A stretch of 58,315 bases of DNA, taken from assembly GCA_934661765.1 (NCBI GenBank), contig CAKUJT010000005.1, positions 1 through 58,315 of the forward strand, in the 5' to 3' direction. The notes beneath the pieces were generated by a model, which saw nothing but the letters and a program-made list of their open reading frames with translations, was not told where the DNA came from and searched no databases. Shown piece by piece: positions 44,705 through 53,936 of the stretch. Source of the DNA: an uncultured Senegalimassilia sp. (lineage in GTDB: Bacteria > Actinomycetota > Coriobacteriia > Coriobacteriales > Eggerthellaceae). The position numbers were made by a program, and so were the translations under genes. Position 1 is the first letter of the stretch. Each line of letters opens with the position of its first letter.

Positions 44705-45032
44705 GCGTTTCCTCCTATCGTGGGGTCCTGAACCGGCAAGCCGGGAAAGGACCGGGGGTGCCTGAACCGAAGCCGGCCGCCCGCGCCTTGCCCGCACGAA
44801 GGTTAAGAGGCGCACGGCGGGTCTTCGCTGCTATCGTAAACGAAGGCGCCGTCCCATACGGGGCGGCGCCTTTCGCCTTATTGCACGCGGAAATGCTATC
44901 ACACGTTTATGTAGACCGTTTGGGCGCAGGACTTGTTAGCCACGGTTCGAGTTTCGCCAGCTCAGGTTGGAGGCAATGCAACCGGTGCGCAATCGCGGCA
45001 CGCCTGTATGCATCGCGGACCGCGCAAGGGAC
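44705..45032. other. 328-base gap between MATE gene and trxA
   Basis: No gene seen. Contains a strong hairpin AAGGCGCCGTCCC/GGGGCGGCGCCTT (44843-44872, loop ATAC, one G-U) that probably ends trxA transcription. A GGTTCGAGT string near 44945 looks like a tRNA T-loop but lacks matching stems. Confidence 0.55.
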
Positions 45033-45344
45033 CTACATGCCGAGCAGACCCATGATGGCGGGCTTGGGCTGCACGCCCACGGCCTGGTTCACCAGCTTGC
45101 CGTCCTTGAACACCGCAAGCGTGGGCACGCTCATGACGCCGAAGCGCTGCGCCAGATCGGGGCTTGCGTCGATGTCGACCTTGACCACCTTAGCGCGGCC
45201 GGCGACCTCTGCCGCAACCTGGTCGAGCGTGGGGGCAAGCATCTTACACGGCCCGCACCACGTGGCGAAGAAATCGACGAGCACGGGGACGTCGGCGCCT
45301 TCCACTTCGGCGGCGAACTGGGAAGAAGAGATGATCTGGGACAT
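45033..45344 (-). CDS. trxA: Thioredoxin
   Basis: 103-residue thioredoxin with redox WCGPCK (FFATWCGPCKMLAPTLDQ), cis-Pro in MSVPTLAVFKDG and C-terminal helix. Start ATG after CAAGGAGG. Reduces protein disulphides with electrons from TrxB (2 kb downstream). Own promoter: -10 TACAAT (minus strand 45420-45415) with an operator-like repeat further upstream. Confidence 0.96.
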   Translation of the reverse strand: MSQIISSSQFAAEVEGADVPVLVDFFATWCGPCKMLAPTLDQVAAEVAGRAKVVKVDIDASPDLAQRFGVMSVPTLAVFKDGKLVNQAVGVQPKPAIMGLLGM

Positions 45345-45468
45345 GATGGACCTCCTTGGTCGCTCCGGGGCCGTCGGACCTTCCGGTCGGCAGCCCCACC
45401 TGTTTCATGCCCCCATTGTAGCCATCGAAGCCGCCGAAGGAAGAGGCCCGATGGCTTCGTCACATGTT

Positions 45469-45487
45469 TGTTACTATTTTAGTACCA
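45469..45487. promoter_or_regulatory. Inverted-repeat operator TGTTACT-N5-AGTACCA upstream of trxA
   Basis: Counterpart of 43288-43306 (same arms, same spacing). It lies about 70 bases upstream of the trxA start expected from TACAAT, and could also serve the divergent patatin gene. Confidence 0.55.
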
Positions 45488-45589
45488 TTGCGAAACAAGG
45501 CGTTACGAAACGGTGACGCTGTGAAGGTATGGGGAGGCGCACGGACGCTCGGGCTATACTTGAAGCAGAACACGAGAAAGGCCACGCCC

Positions 45590-46687
45590 ATGAACGAAAC
45601 GCTCCCCTCCGAACAGCATAACGCCGCCGAACGCATCGCCGCCGCGCAACCCGAGCACGCAGCCGAAACGAAGAGCGCAAAGCAGGATGGCCCATCCCCT
45701 TCCGAAGGGCACCGCGCACCTGAGCACGCCAGCTCGGCGCAGCCCGTGAACACGTCGGATGGCGAAAGCACGCGCCAGGTGAGCCCGACCTCTTCGCCCG
45801 TCTCCTCAAAACCCGCCTGGGAGGGAAAGGAAACCGCACCCGTCAACCTGGTGCTCGAAGGCGGCGCCATGCGCGGGCAATTCACCGCCGGCGTGCTCGA
45901 CTACTTCTTGGAGCACGGTCTGTTCTGCGACCAGGTGATCGGCGTGTCGGCCGGCGCGCTGAACGGCTACTGCTACGTGTCGGGCGAAATCGGGCGAACA
46001 TGCTTCCTTAATATGAAGTACTGCAACGACCCGCGCTACCTTTCCATGAAAAGCTTCGTGCATACCGGCAACGCCTGCGGAAGGGAGTTCGCCTTCCACG
46101 AGGTGCCGGAAAAACTCGACCCATTCGACTTCCGGGCGTTCGCAAACAGCCCCATCACGCTGACCGCCGTATCGAGCGACCTTGAGCTCGGCGAGGCCGA
46201 CTACCATGTCATACGCGATCTTGGCCGCGATGCCGACCTTCCCTATTTGATCGCATCGTCGTCGATGCCCTTGGTCAGCCAGATCGTCGAGGTTGAAGGC
46301 AAGAAGCTGCTCGACGGCGGCACCTGCGACAGCGTCCCGATCACGTACAGCCTGCTGACGGGGCGCAAAAAACACATCGTGGTGCTTACACAGGACGCAA
46401 CGTATGAGAAGGGGCCCAACAAGCTGATGCCGGTGCTCTCGCAGATGTACGCCGACTTCCCGTACTATCTTGAGCGCCTGCGCTATCGCCACGTCGAGTA
46501 CAACCGCACCTACCGCCAAGTGGCGCGCATGCACGAGGCGGGCGAGGTGTTCGCCATACAGCCTCAGCGCCCCGTTGAGGTGCGCAGCATGGAACATGAC
46601 CAGGACAAGCTGCTCGACCTGTACGCGCAAGGGTACGCCGAGGCAGCGCGCACCTGGGACGACCTGCAGGAATACCTGGCGAAATAG
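45590..46687 (+). CDS. Patatin-like phospholipase with disordered N-terminus
   Basis: 365 residues from ATG 45590, with GAAAGG upstream. The first ~80 residues are Ala/Glu/Ser/Pro-rich and look disordered, with no signal peptide. The patatin core follows: oxyanion hole GGAMRGQ (91-97), nucleophile S120 in GVSAGA, and catalytic Asp D242 in DGGTCDS. Group resembles bacterial YjjU-like patatins. Likely a cytosolic lipid acyl hydrolase; substrate unknown. Divergent from trxA. Confidence 0.9.
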   Translation: MNETLPSEQHNAAERIAAAQPEHAAETKSAKQDGPSPSEGHRAPEHASSAQPVNTSDGESTRQVSPTSSPVSSKPAWEGKETAPVNLVLEGGAMRGQFTAGVLDYFLEHGLFCDQVIGVSAGALNGYCYVSGEIGRTCFLNMKYCNDPRYLSMKSFVHTGNACGREFAFHEVPEKLDPFDFRAFANSPITLTAVSSDLELGEADYHVIRDLGRDADLPYLIASSSMPLVSQIVEVEGKKLLDGGTCDSVPITYSLLTGRKKHIVVLTQDATYEKGPNKLMPVLSQMYADFPYYLERLRYRHVEYNRTYRQVARMHEAGEVFAIQPQRPVEVRSMEHDQDKLLDLYAQGYAEAARTWDDLQEYLAK

Positions 46688-46723
46688 GCGCCCAGCGCTT
46701 CATACCCCTCCAAAGGAAGCAAC

Positions 46724-48370
46724 ATGCCAACAGATTTCATCTCGCTCTTCACCGCATGCCTGATCGCCGCTTGCGCGCCGATCATCGCGCGAATCATCCC
46801 GCGCGGGCTTGTCCCCGAAACCGTCATCTTGCTGCTGGCGGGCGCCCTGCTCGGCCCGCACATGGCGGGCCTGATCGAGCTGACCGACTCCATGAACATG
46901 ATCTCCGAGCTGGGATTGGCGTTTCTGTTCCTGCTGGCAGGCTACGAGATCGACCCGAAAAGCCTATCGGGTTCGCAGGGAAAGAAAGGGCTTGCCACCT
47001 GGGCTGTTTCCATGGTGCTTGCGTGCACGGCGGTATGCCTTTCGCCCAACTTCTCCCTCAGCCACATCGACGGCCTTGCCGTTGCCATCGCTCTGACCAC
47101 CACGGCGCTCGGCACGCTCATGCCTATCCTGAAGGAACGGAGCTTGGAGGGCACGCAGGTGGGCAACGGCATCTTGGCGTTCGGCACCTGGGGCGAGCTG
47201 TGCCCGGTGCTTGCTATGGCGCTGCTGCTTTCCGCCCGCAAAACCTGGCAGACGCTGTTGATCCTGGCGTTGTTCGGCGCGTTGTGCGTGGTCATGGCCG
47301 TGGTGCCGTCGAAGGCGCGCAAAGCGGGCCATGGCGTGTACGGCTTTTTGCACCGCAAACGCAACTCGACGTCGCAGACGTTCGTCCGCGTGACGGTGGT
47401 GCTGCTCATCGGCCTGGTCACCGTTTCGGCGGTCTTCGACCTGGATATCGTGCTCGGCGCGTTCGCCGCCGGCTTCGTGCTGCGCTACATCATCCCCGAA
47501 GGCGACCATGAGCTGGAATCGAAGCTCGACGCCATCGGCTACGGCTTCCTAATTCCCGTGTTCTTCGTGGTGTCCGGCGCGAAGATCGACCTGGCGGGCG
47601 TGGGCGCGCAGCCGGGGCTTTTGATCACGTTCATCTGCGCGCTGCTGCTCGTGCGCGCCGTGCCCATCGTGGTCGCGCTGTCCCTGGGACGGGACGGCAA
47701 GGCGCTGTCCATGCACAACCGCATCACCGTGGCGCTGTACTGCACCACGGCCCTGCCCATCATCGTCGCCGTGACCAGCCTTGCCGTGAAATCCGGCGCC
47801 ATGGCCCAGGACACCGCCGGCGTGCTGGTGGCGGCCGGCGCCATCACCGTGTTCCTCATGCCGCTTCTGGCATCGCTGACCTATCGTGTGGTGGACGCGA
47901 AACCCATCGAGGCCGTGCACGAGATCGTCGAGAACCCCCAGGATATCCGCTCCATTCTGCATGAGCACTTGGAGCTGGAGCGCATGATGGCACGCCAGGA
48001 GATAGCCGCGCGCATGGCCGCGAAGGCGCGCCGGGACGCAGGCGAAGAGGCGGCTTGGGAAGACGTCGCCTTCGCGCTGCAGCGTCAAAGCCAGCGCAAG
48101 CGCGCCATGGACGAGATGCTCGATTTCGCCCGACGCGAATACGCCGCGCACGAGGACGAGCTGCAGGAGTTCGGCGAAAAAGCGGACTTAACGCGCCAAG
48201 CCGCCGCCGAGCGCACAGCGAAAGCGGCGAAAGCGTTCGCTCAACATCTCAAGGATGGCGACTGGGAGGAAGAGCGCCGAATCGCCGAACGTGCCGTGCG
48301 CGAATACCGCCGCCACATGCACGAGCTAGGCAAGCACCTCGACGATCACCATCAAGACGACGGAAGATAG
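46724..48370 (+). CDS. CPA2-family Na+(K+)/H+ antiporter with coiled-coil tail
   Basis: 548 residues, ATG 46724 after AAAGGAAG. The first ~400 residues form a 12-13 TM CPA2 exchanger: LAGALLGPHMAGLI, LGLAFLFLLAGYEIDPKSL, ALTTTALGTLMPIL and DIVLGAFAAGFVLRY. The last ~140 residues are highly charged helices (HLELERMMARQEIAARMAAK) that likely form a cytosolic coiled coil; no RCK/TrkA domain is seen. Ion specificity cannot be assigned. 36 bases after the patatin gene, possibly one operon. Confidence 0.87.
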   Translation: MPTDFISLFTACLIAACAPIIARIIPRGLVPETVILLLAGALLGPHMAGLIELTDSMNMISELGLAFLFLLAGYEIDPKSLSGSQGKKGLATWAVSMVLACTAVCLSPNFSLSHIDGLAVAIALTTTALGTLMPILKERSLEGTQVGNGILAFGTWGELCPVLAMALLLSARKTWQTLLILALFGALCVVMAVVPSKARKAGHGVYGFLHRKRNSTSQTFVRVTVVLLIGLVTVSAVFDLDIVLGAFAAGFVLRYIIPEGDHELESKLDAIGYGFLIPVFFVVSGAKIDLAGVGAQPGLLITFICALLLVRAVPIVVALSLGRDGKALSMHNRITVALYCTTALPIIVAVTSLAVKSGAMAQDTAGVLVAAGAITVFLMPLLASLTYRVVDAKPIEAVHEIVENPQDIRSILHEHLELERMMARQEIAARMAAKARRDAGEEAAWEDVAFALQRQSQRKRAMDEMLDFARREYAAHEDELQEFGEKADLTRQAAAERTAKAAKAFAQHLKDGDWEEERRIAERAVREYRRHMHELGKHLDDHHQDDGR

Positions 48371-48378
48371 GCTGCGAA

Positions 48379-48429
48379 AACGCCCCCTGCTTCCCTGGCG
48401 ATCGCGACACCAGGGAGACAAGGGGCGTT
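48379..48429. terminator. Nested hairpin terminator between antiporter and panF
   Basis: AACGCCCC/GGGGCGTT (48379-48386/48422-48429) enclosing CCCTGG/CCAGGG (48393-48398/48410-48415). Flanks AAAA and TTCG. Serves convergent genes. Confidence 0.75.
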
Positions 48430-48470
48430 CGTGGTTCGGGCGCTTTATGCGCCGCTATGCGCTCGTGAAT

Positions 48471-49958
48471 CTATTCCGGAAAGAATACCTGATCGATGCG
48501 CTGCTGCTCGGCTTGCGGGCGTTTCTCGATGAGGCTGCCCACCACCATGAGCGCGCCCGCCACGGTGATGCCGATGACGATCTGATGCAGGCCCATCACC
48601 TTGAATCCAAGCGCCATGCACGCACAATACGCCACCGTGCCGCCGACCATGGACAGCAGGGCGCCCAGCTTGCCGGCGCGCTTCCAGAACAGACCGCACA
48701 CCATCACCCAGAAAAACGCCGTCTCCAAGCCGCCGAAGGCGAACATGTTGATCTTCCAAATGACATCGGGCGGAACCACCGCCAGGGCGAACACGATGGC
48801 GCCGACGCACAGCGTGACCGCCTGCGAACCGCGGGAGATGCCGCGCTCGGAAGGCTGCTTGCCGCGGGCCTCGCAGCTGTGCAGGTACACATCTTTGATG
48901 ATGGCCGAAGACGAGGCGATCAACAGCGACGACACCGTGGAGATGGACGCCGCGATAGGGCCGATGATGGCCACGCCCGCCGCCCAGGACGGCAGCGTCT
49001 GCGCGATGGCGCGCGGGATGATGTTGTCCACGCTTGAGCCGTAATCGGCAAGGCTGCCCGTCAACACACCGGCCGACAGCACGCCGAGCGCCGTAACGCC
49101 GATCATCATAAGGCCGATGATGACGGTGCCGGTGATCATGGCGCCGTGCAGAGCCTTCGTGTCCTTGAAGCCCATGCAGCGCACCATGGATTGCGGCAGG
49201 ACAAAGGTGAACACGCCCACGAGGAGCCACTGCGTGAAGTACAACGTGGCCGGCATGGAGCCGCCGCTGAAGGGTTCGAGCATGGCGGGATGGTTCGCCT
49301 TGATGGTGTCCATGATGTTCTCGTACCCGCCTCCTGCGGTCAGGATGCCGGCAGCCAGCACGGCGATGCCCACGAGCATGATGATGCCGCACAGCGCATC
49401 GGTGAACGCCACGCCGCGGAAGCCGCCGATGGTGGTGAACAGGATGACCGCTGCGCCGAACAGCACGAGGCCGACCATATACGAATAGCCGGTGACCGCC
49501 TCGAACAGCTTCGCACCGCCCACGAACTGGGCAACCATGGTTGCGGCAAAGAACAGCACCACGATGACGGCGCTGATGTTGGCAAGGGCGTTGGAGCCAT
49601 AACGAGCGCGCACGACGTCGATGACGGTGACGGCGTCGAGCTTGCGCGCCACAAGCGCCAACTTCTTGCCCATGATGCCGTAGAGCAGCACGAGCGCCGT
49701 GACCTGCACGACGGCCATGTACACCCAGCCCCAGCCGATCAGCCACGCCTGCCCCGGGCCGCCCACGAAGCTGCTGACCGAGCCGTACGTGGCGATGGTG
49801 GTCATGGCAAGCACGAAGCCGCCGAGCGTGCGGTTGCCGATGAAGTACTCCTTGACGAAGCCGCCTTCGCCCACACTGCGACGCCGCGCGATGAAGCTGA
49901 TGCCGAGCGCCACGGCCAGGAAGATGACAAGCGGAATGAGCGCCACCAAGTTACCCAT
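48471..49958 (-). CDS. panF: Sodium/pantothenate symporter PanF
   Basis: SSS-family symporter, 495 residues, about 13 TM. Long stretches parallel E. coli PanF as I remember it: EYFIGNRTLGGFVLAMT, SSFVGGPGQAWLIGWGWVY, VQFIGG-type segment VAQFVGGAKLFEA, MVRCMGFKDTKALH and SSAIIKDVYLH. Preceded by yhdT with a 3-base gap, as in enterobacteria. Imports pantothenate, the CoA precursor, which suits a CoA-ester lifestyle. Confidence 0.93.
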   Translation of the reverse strand: MGNLVALIPLVIFLAVALGISFIARRRSVGEGGFVKEYFIGNRTLGGFVLAMTTIATYGSVSSFVGGPGQAWLIGWGWVYMAVVQVTALVLLYGIMGKKLALVARKLDAVTVIDVVRARYGSNALANISAVIVVLFFAATMVAQFVGGAKLFEAVTGYSYMVGLVLFGAAVILFTTIGGFRGVAFTDALCGIIMLVGIAVLAAGILTAGGGYENIMDTIKANHPAMLEPFSGGSMPATLYFTQWLLVGVFTFVLPQSMVRCMGFKDTKALHGAMITGTVIIGLMMIGVTALGVLSAGVLTGSLADYGSSVDNIIPRAIAQTLPSWAAGVAIIGPIAASISTVSSLLIASSSAIIKDVYLHSCEARGKQPSERGISRGSQAVTLCVGAIVFALAVVPPDVIWKINMFAFGGLETAFFWVMVCGLFWKRAGKLGALLSMVGGTVAYCACMALGFKVMGLHQIVIGITVAGALMVVGSLIEKRPQAEQQRIDQVFFPE

Positions 49959-49961
49959 ATG

Positions 49962-50357
49962 CTACTCACCGCTTTCGTTCGCATCGGCGGCAGAGCGGGC
50001 AGCCGCGCCTTGCTCGGCTGCGGCCCTGTTACACGCAACGGCATCGGCGCCATCAGCGCCATCGAGCGCATCGGTGCTGCCGACAGAGCAACTGCCCGCC
50101 ACCTCATCAAGATCGAAGTCGGCGAACACGCGGCGGCCGAGCACCACGGCCGCCACCACGGCCGCAATCCACGGAGCCACGCAACCGCCGATGACCCACA
50201 GCGGCGTATGGAACACCCAGATATCGGTGCCGGCAAGGCCGAAACCGCCCACGAGCCATACGACGATGATGCACGCAAGCGCCACCACCGTGGCACGCGC
50301 CTCCTTGTTCGCCTGCCGCATAGCTTGGGCATACGTGCGGATATCGCTTTGGGACAC
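49962..50357 (-). CDS. yhdT: YhdT family small membrane protein
   Basis: 131 residues from GTG 50357 (VSQSDIRTYAQAMRQANKEARAT), with GGAAGGGGAAGG upstream. Family signature QANKEAR followed by two TM helices (TVVALACIIVVWLVGGFGLAG; WVIGGCVAPWIAAVVAAVVLGRRVF). The C-terminus is an Ala/Asp-rich tail of about 45 residues absent from E. coli YhdT. Function unknown; consistently linked to panF. Confidence 0.85.
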   Translation of the reverse strand: MSQSDIRTYAQAMRQANKEARATVVALACIIVVWLVGGFGLAGTDIWVFHTPLWVIGGCVAPWIAAVVAAVVLGRRVFADFDLDEVAGSCSVGSTDALDGADGADAVACNRAAAEQGAAARSAADANESGE

Positions 50358-50582
50358 TGCCCTTCCCCTTCCCGCGAAGTTACTTTGCGGAAAAATGCTA
50401 CCACGCTTACCGCGATGCCGGGTTTCGAAACCCCATCCCAAACCGCGAAAGCGCAAACCCGCAAGACGGCAGGTTACGTGATCGGAAACCGGGGTTGACG
50501 TCGAATATCGCGCAAAACGGCTCAGGAAGGCTCTCTAGCGACGCGAATAACTCGGATGGTTTGGGGGGCAGATGGCTGCCCA

Positions 50583-51659
50583 TTACATCACCGGCGGGCG
50601 GAATTCCTTTTTACCTCGGGCGCGCTCGCGGGCGTTGCGGTTACGCAGGTTCTCCACGCAGCCCTGCATGCCGTGCGGGACGTACTCGAGCCGATCGAGA
50701 TCGCCAGGAAGATAGCTGACAAGCGAGAGCGGAGCCGTTTGCTCCACGTGCTCGGGCGCAGGCCCGGGGCATGCCGCGATGCCGAACGCGCAGGCGCCCT
50801 GCTCGGTGAGCTTGCGCTCATAGGCGCTCCAAGGCTCGTCGGGGAACTCGGACCGAACGTCATCGCTTCGCCACGTGACCTCATAGCCCGCCAACTCAAG
50901 CTGCGTGAGGGTGAAATCGCGCAACGGCTGGCTGTCGGTGCGCAAGCGGATGCCCGCGCCCTGCGCGAGCAGCGAACGATACCCCATCAGACGATCGAGG
51001 TACGTCAGCCGCAGATGCGCCTTCTTCTTTTTCGGGAAGGGCGTGGGGAAGTTCATGAGCAGCGCCGAAAGCTCAGCCGGGACGAACACGGTCGACAAGT
51101 CGATTTCGGCGGGCGCGCCCGAACGGGCGGCCTTACCCTCGGACGCACGGGAAGCGTGCGCCTGATCGACGCGCTTGGCAAACGCCCGCGCGCCACCCTG
51201 CGCATCGCGGGCGCCCGATGCGTCATCGTGCTGGCGATCGGCCGACGCGATGGCCTCGCCTCGCAGGAGGTCCTTGGCGTCGCCGGCGCCACCGTCGGCA
51301 ATCCCCGCTTCGCTCCCATCGCCAAACGACGGCACGCCATCCATCAGGAACACCGCGTTATCCACGCCGGCAGCAGCAGCAGCTTCGGCGGCGCGAAGCG
51401 TGCACACCGCATCCACGTCGAAGCCGACGAACAGCACGTCAGGGCGCATCTTCGCGCAGGCCACGGTGTACTCGCCCTTGCCGCAGCCCAAATCCAGCAC
51501 CACACGCGAGAACGGCTGATCGCGCACCGCCCCGCCCGGGGCCCACTGCGCCCAGCGTCCAGCCCATGCAGCACCATCGCAGCAAATCCAATCGCTGCAT
51601 TCCCGAAAGCGCTTCGCGAACGAGAACCCTTTATGCAACCTGGAAGCAGCCGAGCGCAT
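50583..51659 (-). CDS. trmB: tRNA (guanine-N7)-methyltransferase TrmB with large insertion
   Basis: Makes m7G46 in tRNA variable loops. 358 residues from ATG 51659 (MRSAASRLHKGFSF), with AAAGGGGAAGG upstream. SAM motif VVLDLGCGKGEYTVACAK, FVGFDVDAVCTLRA, and the catalytic-type LMNFPTPFPKKKKAHLRLTY (family NFPDPWPKxxHxKRR). Between MDGVPSF and the catalytic part there is an insertion of about 75 residues, rich in Ala/Asp/Gly/Arg, so the protein is about half again the usual 220-240. Activity is likely retained as all core motifs are present. Confidence 0.88.
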   Translation of the reverse strand: MRSAASRLHKGFSFAKRFRECSDWICCDGAAWAGRWAQWAPGGAVRDQPFSRVVLDLGCGKGEYTVACAKMRPDVLFVGFDVDAVCTLRAAEAAAAAGVDNAVFLMDGVPSFGDGSEAGIADGGAGDAKDLLRGEAIASADRQHDDASGARDAQGGARAFAKRVDQAHASRASEGKAARSGAPAEIDLSTVFVPAELSALLMNFPTPFPKKKKAHLRLTYLDRLMGYRSLLAQGAGIRLRTDSQPLRDFTLTQLELAGYEVTWRSDDVRSEFPDEPWSAYERKLTEQGACAFGIAACPGPAPEHVEQTAPLSLVSYLPGDLDRLEYVPHGMQGCVENLRNRNARERARGKKEFRPPVM

Positions 51660-51778
51660 GCCTTCCCCTTTCGTGCGCGAAACGGCTTCCGCGCCATATA
51701 CCTGAACAGCCCCGCAAAGCAAACCTTGCGGGGCTGCGATCTAACATGCTGGGCAGATGATGCTGCCGCTATGACGCA

Positions 51779-53671
51779 TTACGCGCGGGTGCGGATCTCC
51801 TCGCACACCTTCGCGATGAAGTCGACCGTCTCGAACGGATGCGTCTCGTTGGAGCGGTCGCGCACGGCGATGTTGCCCTCCTCGGCCTCCTTCTCGCCGA
51901 CGACGATCATGTAGGGCACGCGATCGATGCTGCGGGCCTCGCGGATCTTGTAGCCGATCTTCGCGTCGCGATCGTCCACTGCCACGCGGATGCCCGCGTC
52001 CTCAAGCTGCGCCGCAACCTGATGCGCGTAATCGCGGGACTTCTCGGACACGCACAGGACTTTGACCTGCGTGGGGGCCAGCCACACGGGGAACTTGCCC
52101 GCATAGTGCTCGATGAGGATGCCGATGAAGCGCTCGACGGAGCCGAAGCACACGCGATGCAGCATGATGGGGCGCTTCTTCGAGCCATCGTGATCCACGA
52201 ACTCCAGGCCGAAGTTCAGCGGCATCTGGAAGTCGAGCTGCACGGTGCCGCACTGCCACGTACGGCCGAGCGAATCCTCCAGGTGGAAGTCGATCTTCGG
52301 GCCGTAGAACGCGCCGTCGCCCTCGTTGAGCTCGTAGTCCATGCCCAGCTCGGCCAAAGCCGTCTTCAAGCCGTTCTCCGCGGCCTCCCAGTCCTCATCG
52401 GAGCCCATGGAGTCGTCGGGTCGGGTGGAAAGCTCCACATGGTACTTGAAGCCGAACTGCTGGTACACCGAGTCGATGAGGCGCACGACGCCCACGATCT
52501 CGTCGGTGAGCTGGTCGGGGCGCACGAACAGGTGCGCATCGTCCTGGTTGAAGCAGCGCACGCGGAACAGGCCGTGCAGGGCGCCGCGCATCTCGTGGCG
52601 GTGCACCGTGCCGATCTCGCCGGCGCGGATGGGCAGGTCGCGATAGCTGCGCGGCTGGGAGGCGTACACGAGCACGCCGCCGGGGCAGTTCATCGGCTTG
52701 ATGCAATACTCTTCGTCATCGATGACGGTGGAGTACATGTTGTCCTTGTAATGGTCCCAGTGGCCCGAGGTCATCCACAGCTGCTTGTTCATGATCATGG
52801 GCGTGGAGATCTCGACATAGCCGGCCTTGCGATGGATCTCGCGCCAGTAGTCGAGCAGCGTGTTCTTGAGCACCATGCCGTTGGGCAGGAAGAACGGGAA
52901 GCCCGGAGCCTCCTCGCGCATCATGAACAGGTCCATCTCGCGGCCGATCTTGCGGTGGTCGCGCTTCTCGGCCTCTTCGAGATTGTGCAGGTACTCGTCA
53001 AGCTCGGCCTTCTTGAAGAACGCCGTGCCGTACAGGCGCTGCAGCTGCTCGCGGCTTGCGTCGGCGCGCCAGTAGGCGCCAGCCAGCTTCATGAGCTTGA
53101 TGGCGCCGATCTTGCCGGCGGACGGGATGTGCGGGCCGGAGCACAGGTCCACGAAGGAGCCGTGACGATAGATGGTGATCTCCTCGTCGGCGAGGTCGTC
53201 GATGTGCTCGAGCTTGAAGCGCTGGTCGGCGAAGATCTCCTTCGCCTGGTCGATGGTGACCACCTCGCGGACGAAGGGCTCGTTGGCCTTGATGATCTGC
53301 TGCATCTTCTTCTCGATAGCGCCGAAGTCGTCGGAGGAGATGTTCTCGGGCAGCAGGAAGTCGTAGAAGTAGCCGTCATCGGTTGCAGGGCCGAAGGCGA
53401 TCTGCGTGCCGGGGAACAGCTCCTGCACGGCCTCGGCCATGATATGGGCGCAGGAATGGCGCAGGATATGCAGCGCCTCGGGGCTTTTCGCCGTGATGAT
53501 CTCGACGGCGGCGCCATCGTGAACGGGGGTGGTCAGGTCGACGAGCTTGCCGTCGATCTTACCGGCAAGCGCGGCCTTCGCAAGGCCCGCGCCGATGGAA
53601 GCCGCCACGTCGGCGACAGTTGCCCCGGCGTCCAGCGTTTTCTTCGAGCCGTCGGGCAAAACGATTTCCAT
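51779..53671 (-). CDS. thrS: Threonyl-tRNA synthetase
   Basis: 630-residue class II synthetase. N-terminal TGS domain (MEIVLPDGSKKTLDAGATVADV), editing domain with HxxxH (HILRHSCAHIMAEAV), catalytic core motif 2 region HRHEMRGALHGLFRVRCFNQDDAHLF with zinc ligands including the Cys of MNCPGG, and anticodon-binding domain (VWLAPTQVKVLCVS). ATG after AAAGGAACG. No T-box leader was found upstream. Confidence 0.97.
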   Translation of the reverse strand: MEIVLPDGSKKTLDAGATVADVAASIGAGLAKAALAGKIDGKLVDLTTPVHDGAAVEIITAKSPEALHILRHSCAHIMAEAVQELFPGTQIAFGPATDDGYFYDFLLPENISSDDFGAIEKKMQQIIKANEPFVREVVTIDQAKEIFADQRFKLEHIDDLADEEITIYRHGSFVDLCSGPHIPSAGKIGAIKLMKLAGAYWRADASREQLQRLYGTAFFKKAELDEYLHNLEEAEKRDHRKIGREMDLFMMREEAPGFPFFLPNGMVLKNTLLDYWREIHRKAGYVEISTPMIMNKQLWMTSGHWDHYKDNMYSTVIDDEEYCIKPMNCPGGVLVYASQPRSYRDLPIRAGEIGTVHRHEMRGALHGLFRVRCFNQDDAHLFVRPDQLTDEIVGVVRLIDSVYQQFGFKYHVELSTRPDDSMGSDEDWEAAENGLKTALAELGMDYELNEGDGAFYGPKIDFHLEDSLGRTWQCGTVQLDFQMPLNFGLEFVDHDGSKKRPIMLHRVCFGSVERFIGILIEHYAGKFPVWLAPTQVKVLCVSEKSRDYAHQVAAQLEDAGIRVAVDDRDAKIGYKIREARSIDRVPYMIVVGEKEAEEGNIAVRDRSNETHPFETVDFIAKVCEEIRTRA

Positions 53672-53729
53672 GATACGTTCCTTTCTTCAGCCGGGCAGGT
53701 GCATACCGCCTGCGCATCGGTTTTACGGG

Positions 53730-53758
53730 ATTATAGAAAGATAGCATGCAGCTGCTCA
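53730..53758 (-). promoter_or_regulatory. thrS promoter
   Basis: Minus strand -35 TGAGCA (53758-53753), 17-base spacer, -10 TATAAT (53735-53730). About 50 bases before the ATG. Confidence 0.6.
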
Positions 53759-53890
53759 CCATGCTAGCGCATAGACCGGTGAATCCCAAATGAAGGTCCG
53801 CCGCATGCATAGGAGTTTCACGCGCCGCCGCCTGCTCAGCATTCGGGGCAAGCCCGCAAAAGCAGCGGCCTTGCGCACCTGAAAAGCAAA

Positions 53891-53916
53891 ACGAGCCGTC
53901 CGATCGGACGGCTCGT
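53891..53916 (-). terminator. Terminator of the zinc-ribbon membrane protein gene
   Basis: A 26-base perfect palindrome (arms ACGAGCCGTCCGA/TCGGACGGCTCGT) followed on the minus strand by TTTTGCTTTTC. Confidence 0.8.
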
Positions 53917-53936
53917 GCGTACGACAAGGGTTCAAC

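Noticed and set aside
44930..44990. tRNA-like string GGTTCGAGT in the MATE-trxA gap
   Set aside because: The flanking bases cannot form T-stem, anticodon and acceptor stems; no tRNA cloverleaf.
53672..53936. T-box riboswitch before thrS
   Set aside because: thrS is often T-box controlled, but I saw no AGTA/GAGCCGG stem I motifs or TGGNACCGCG here, only a promoter with TATAAT.
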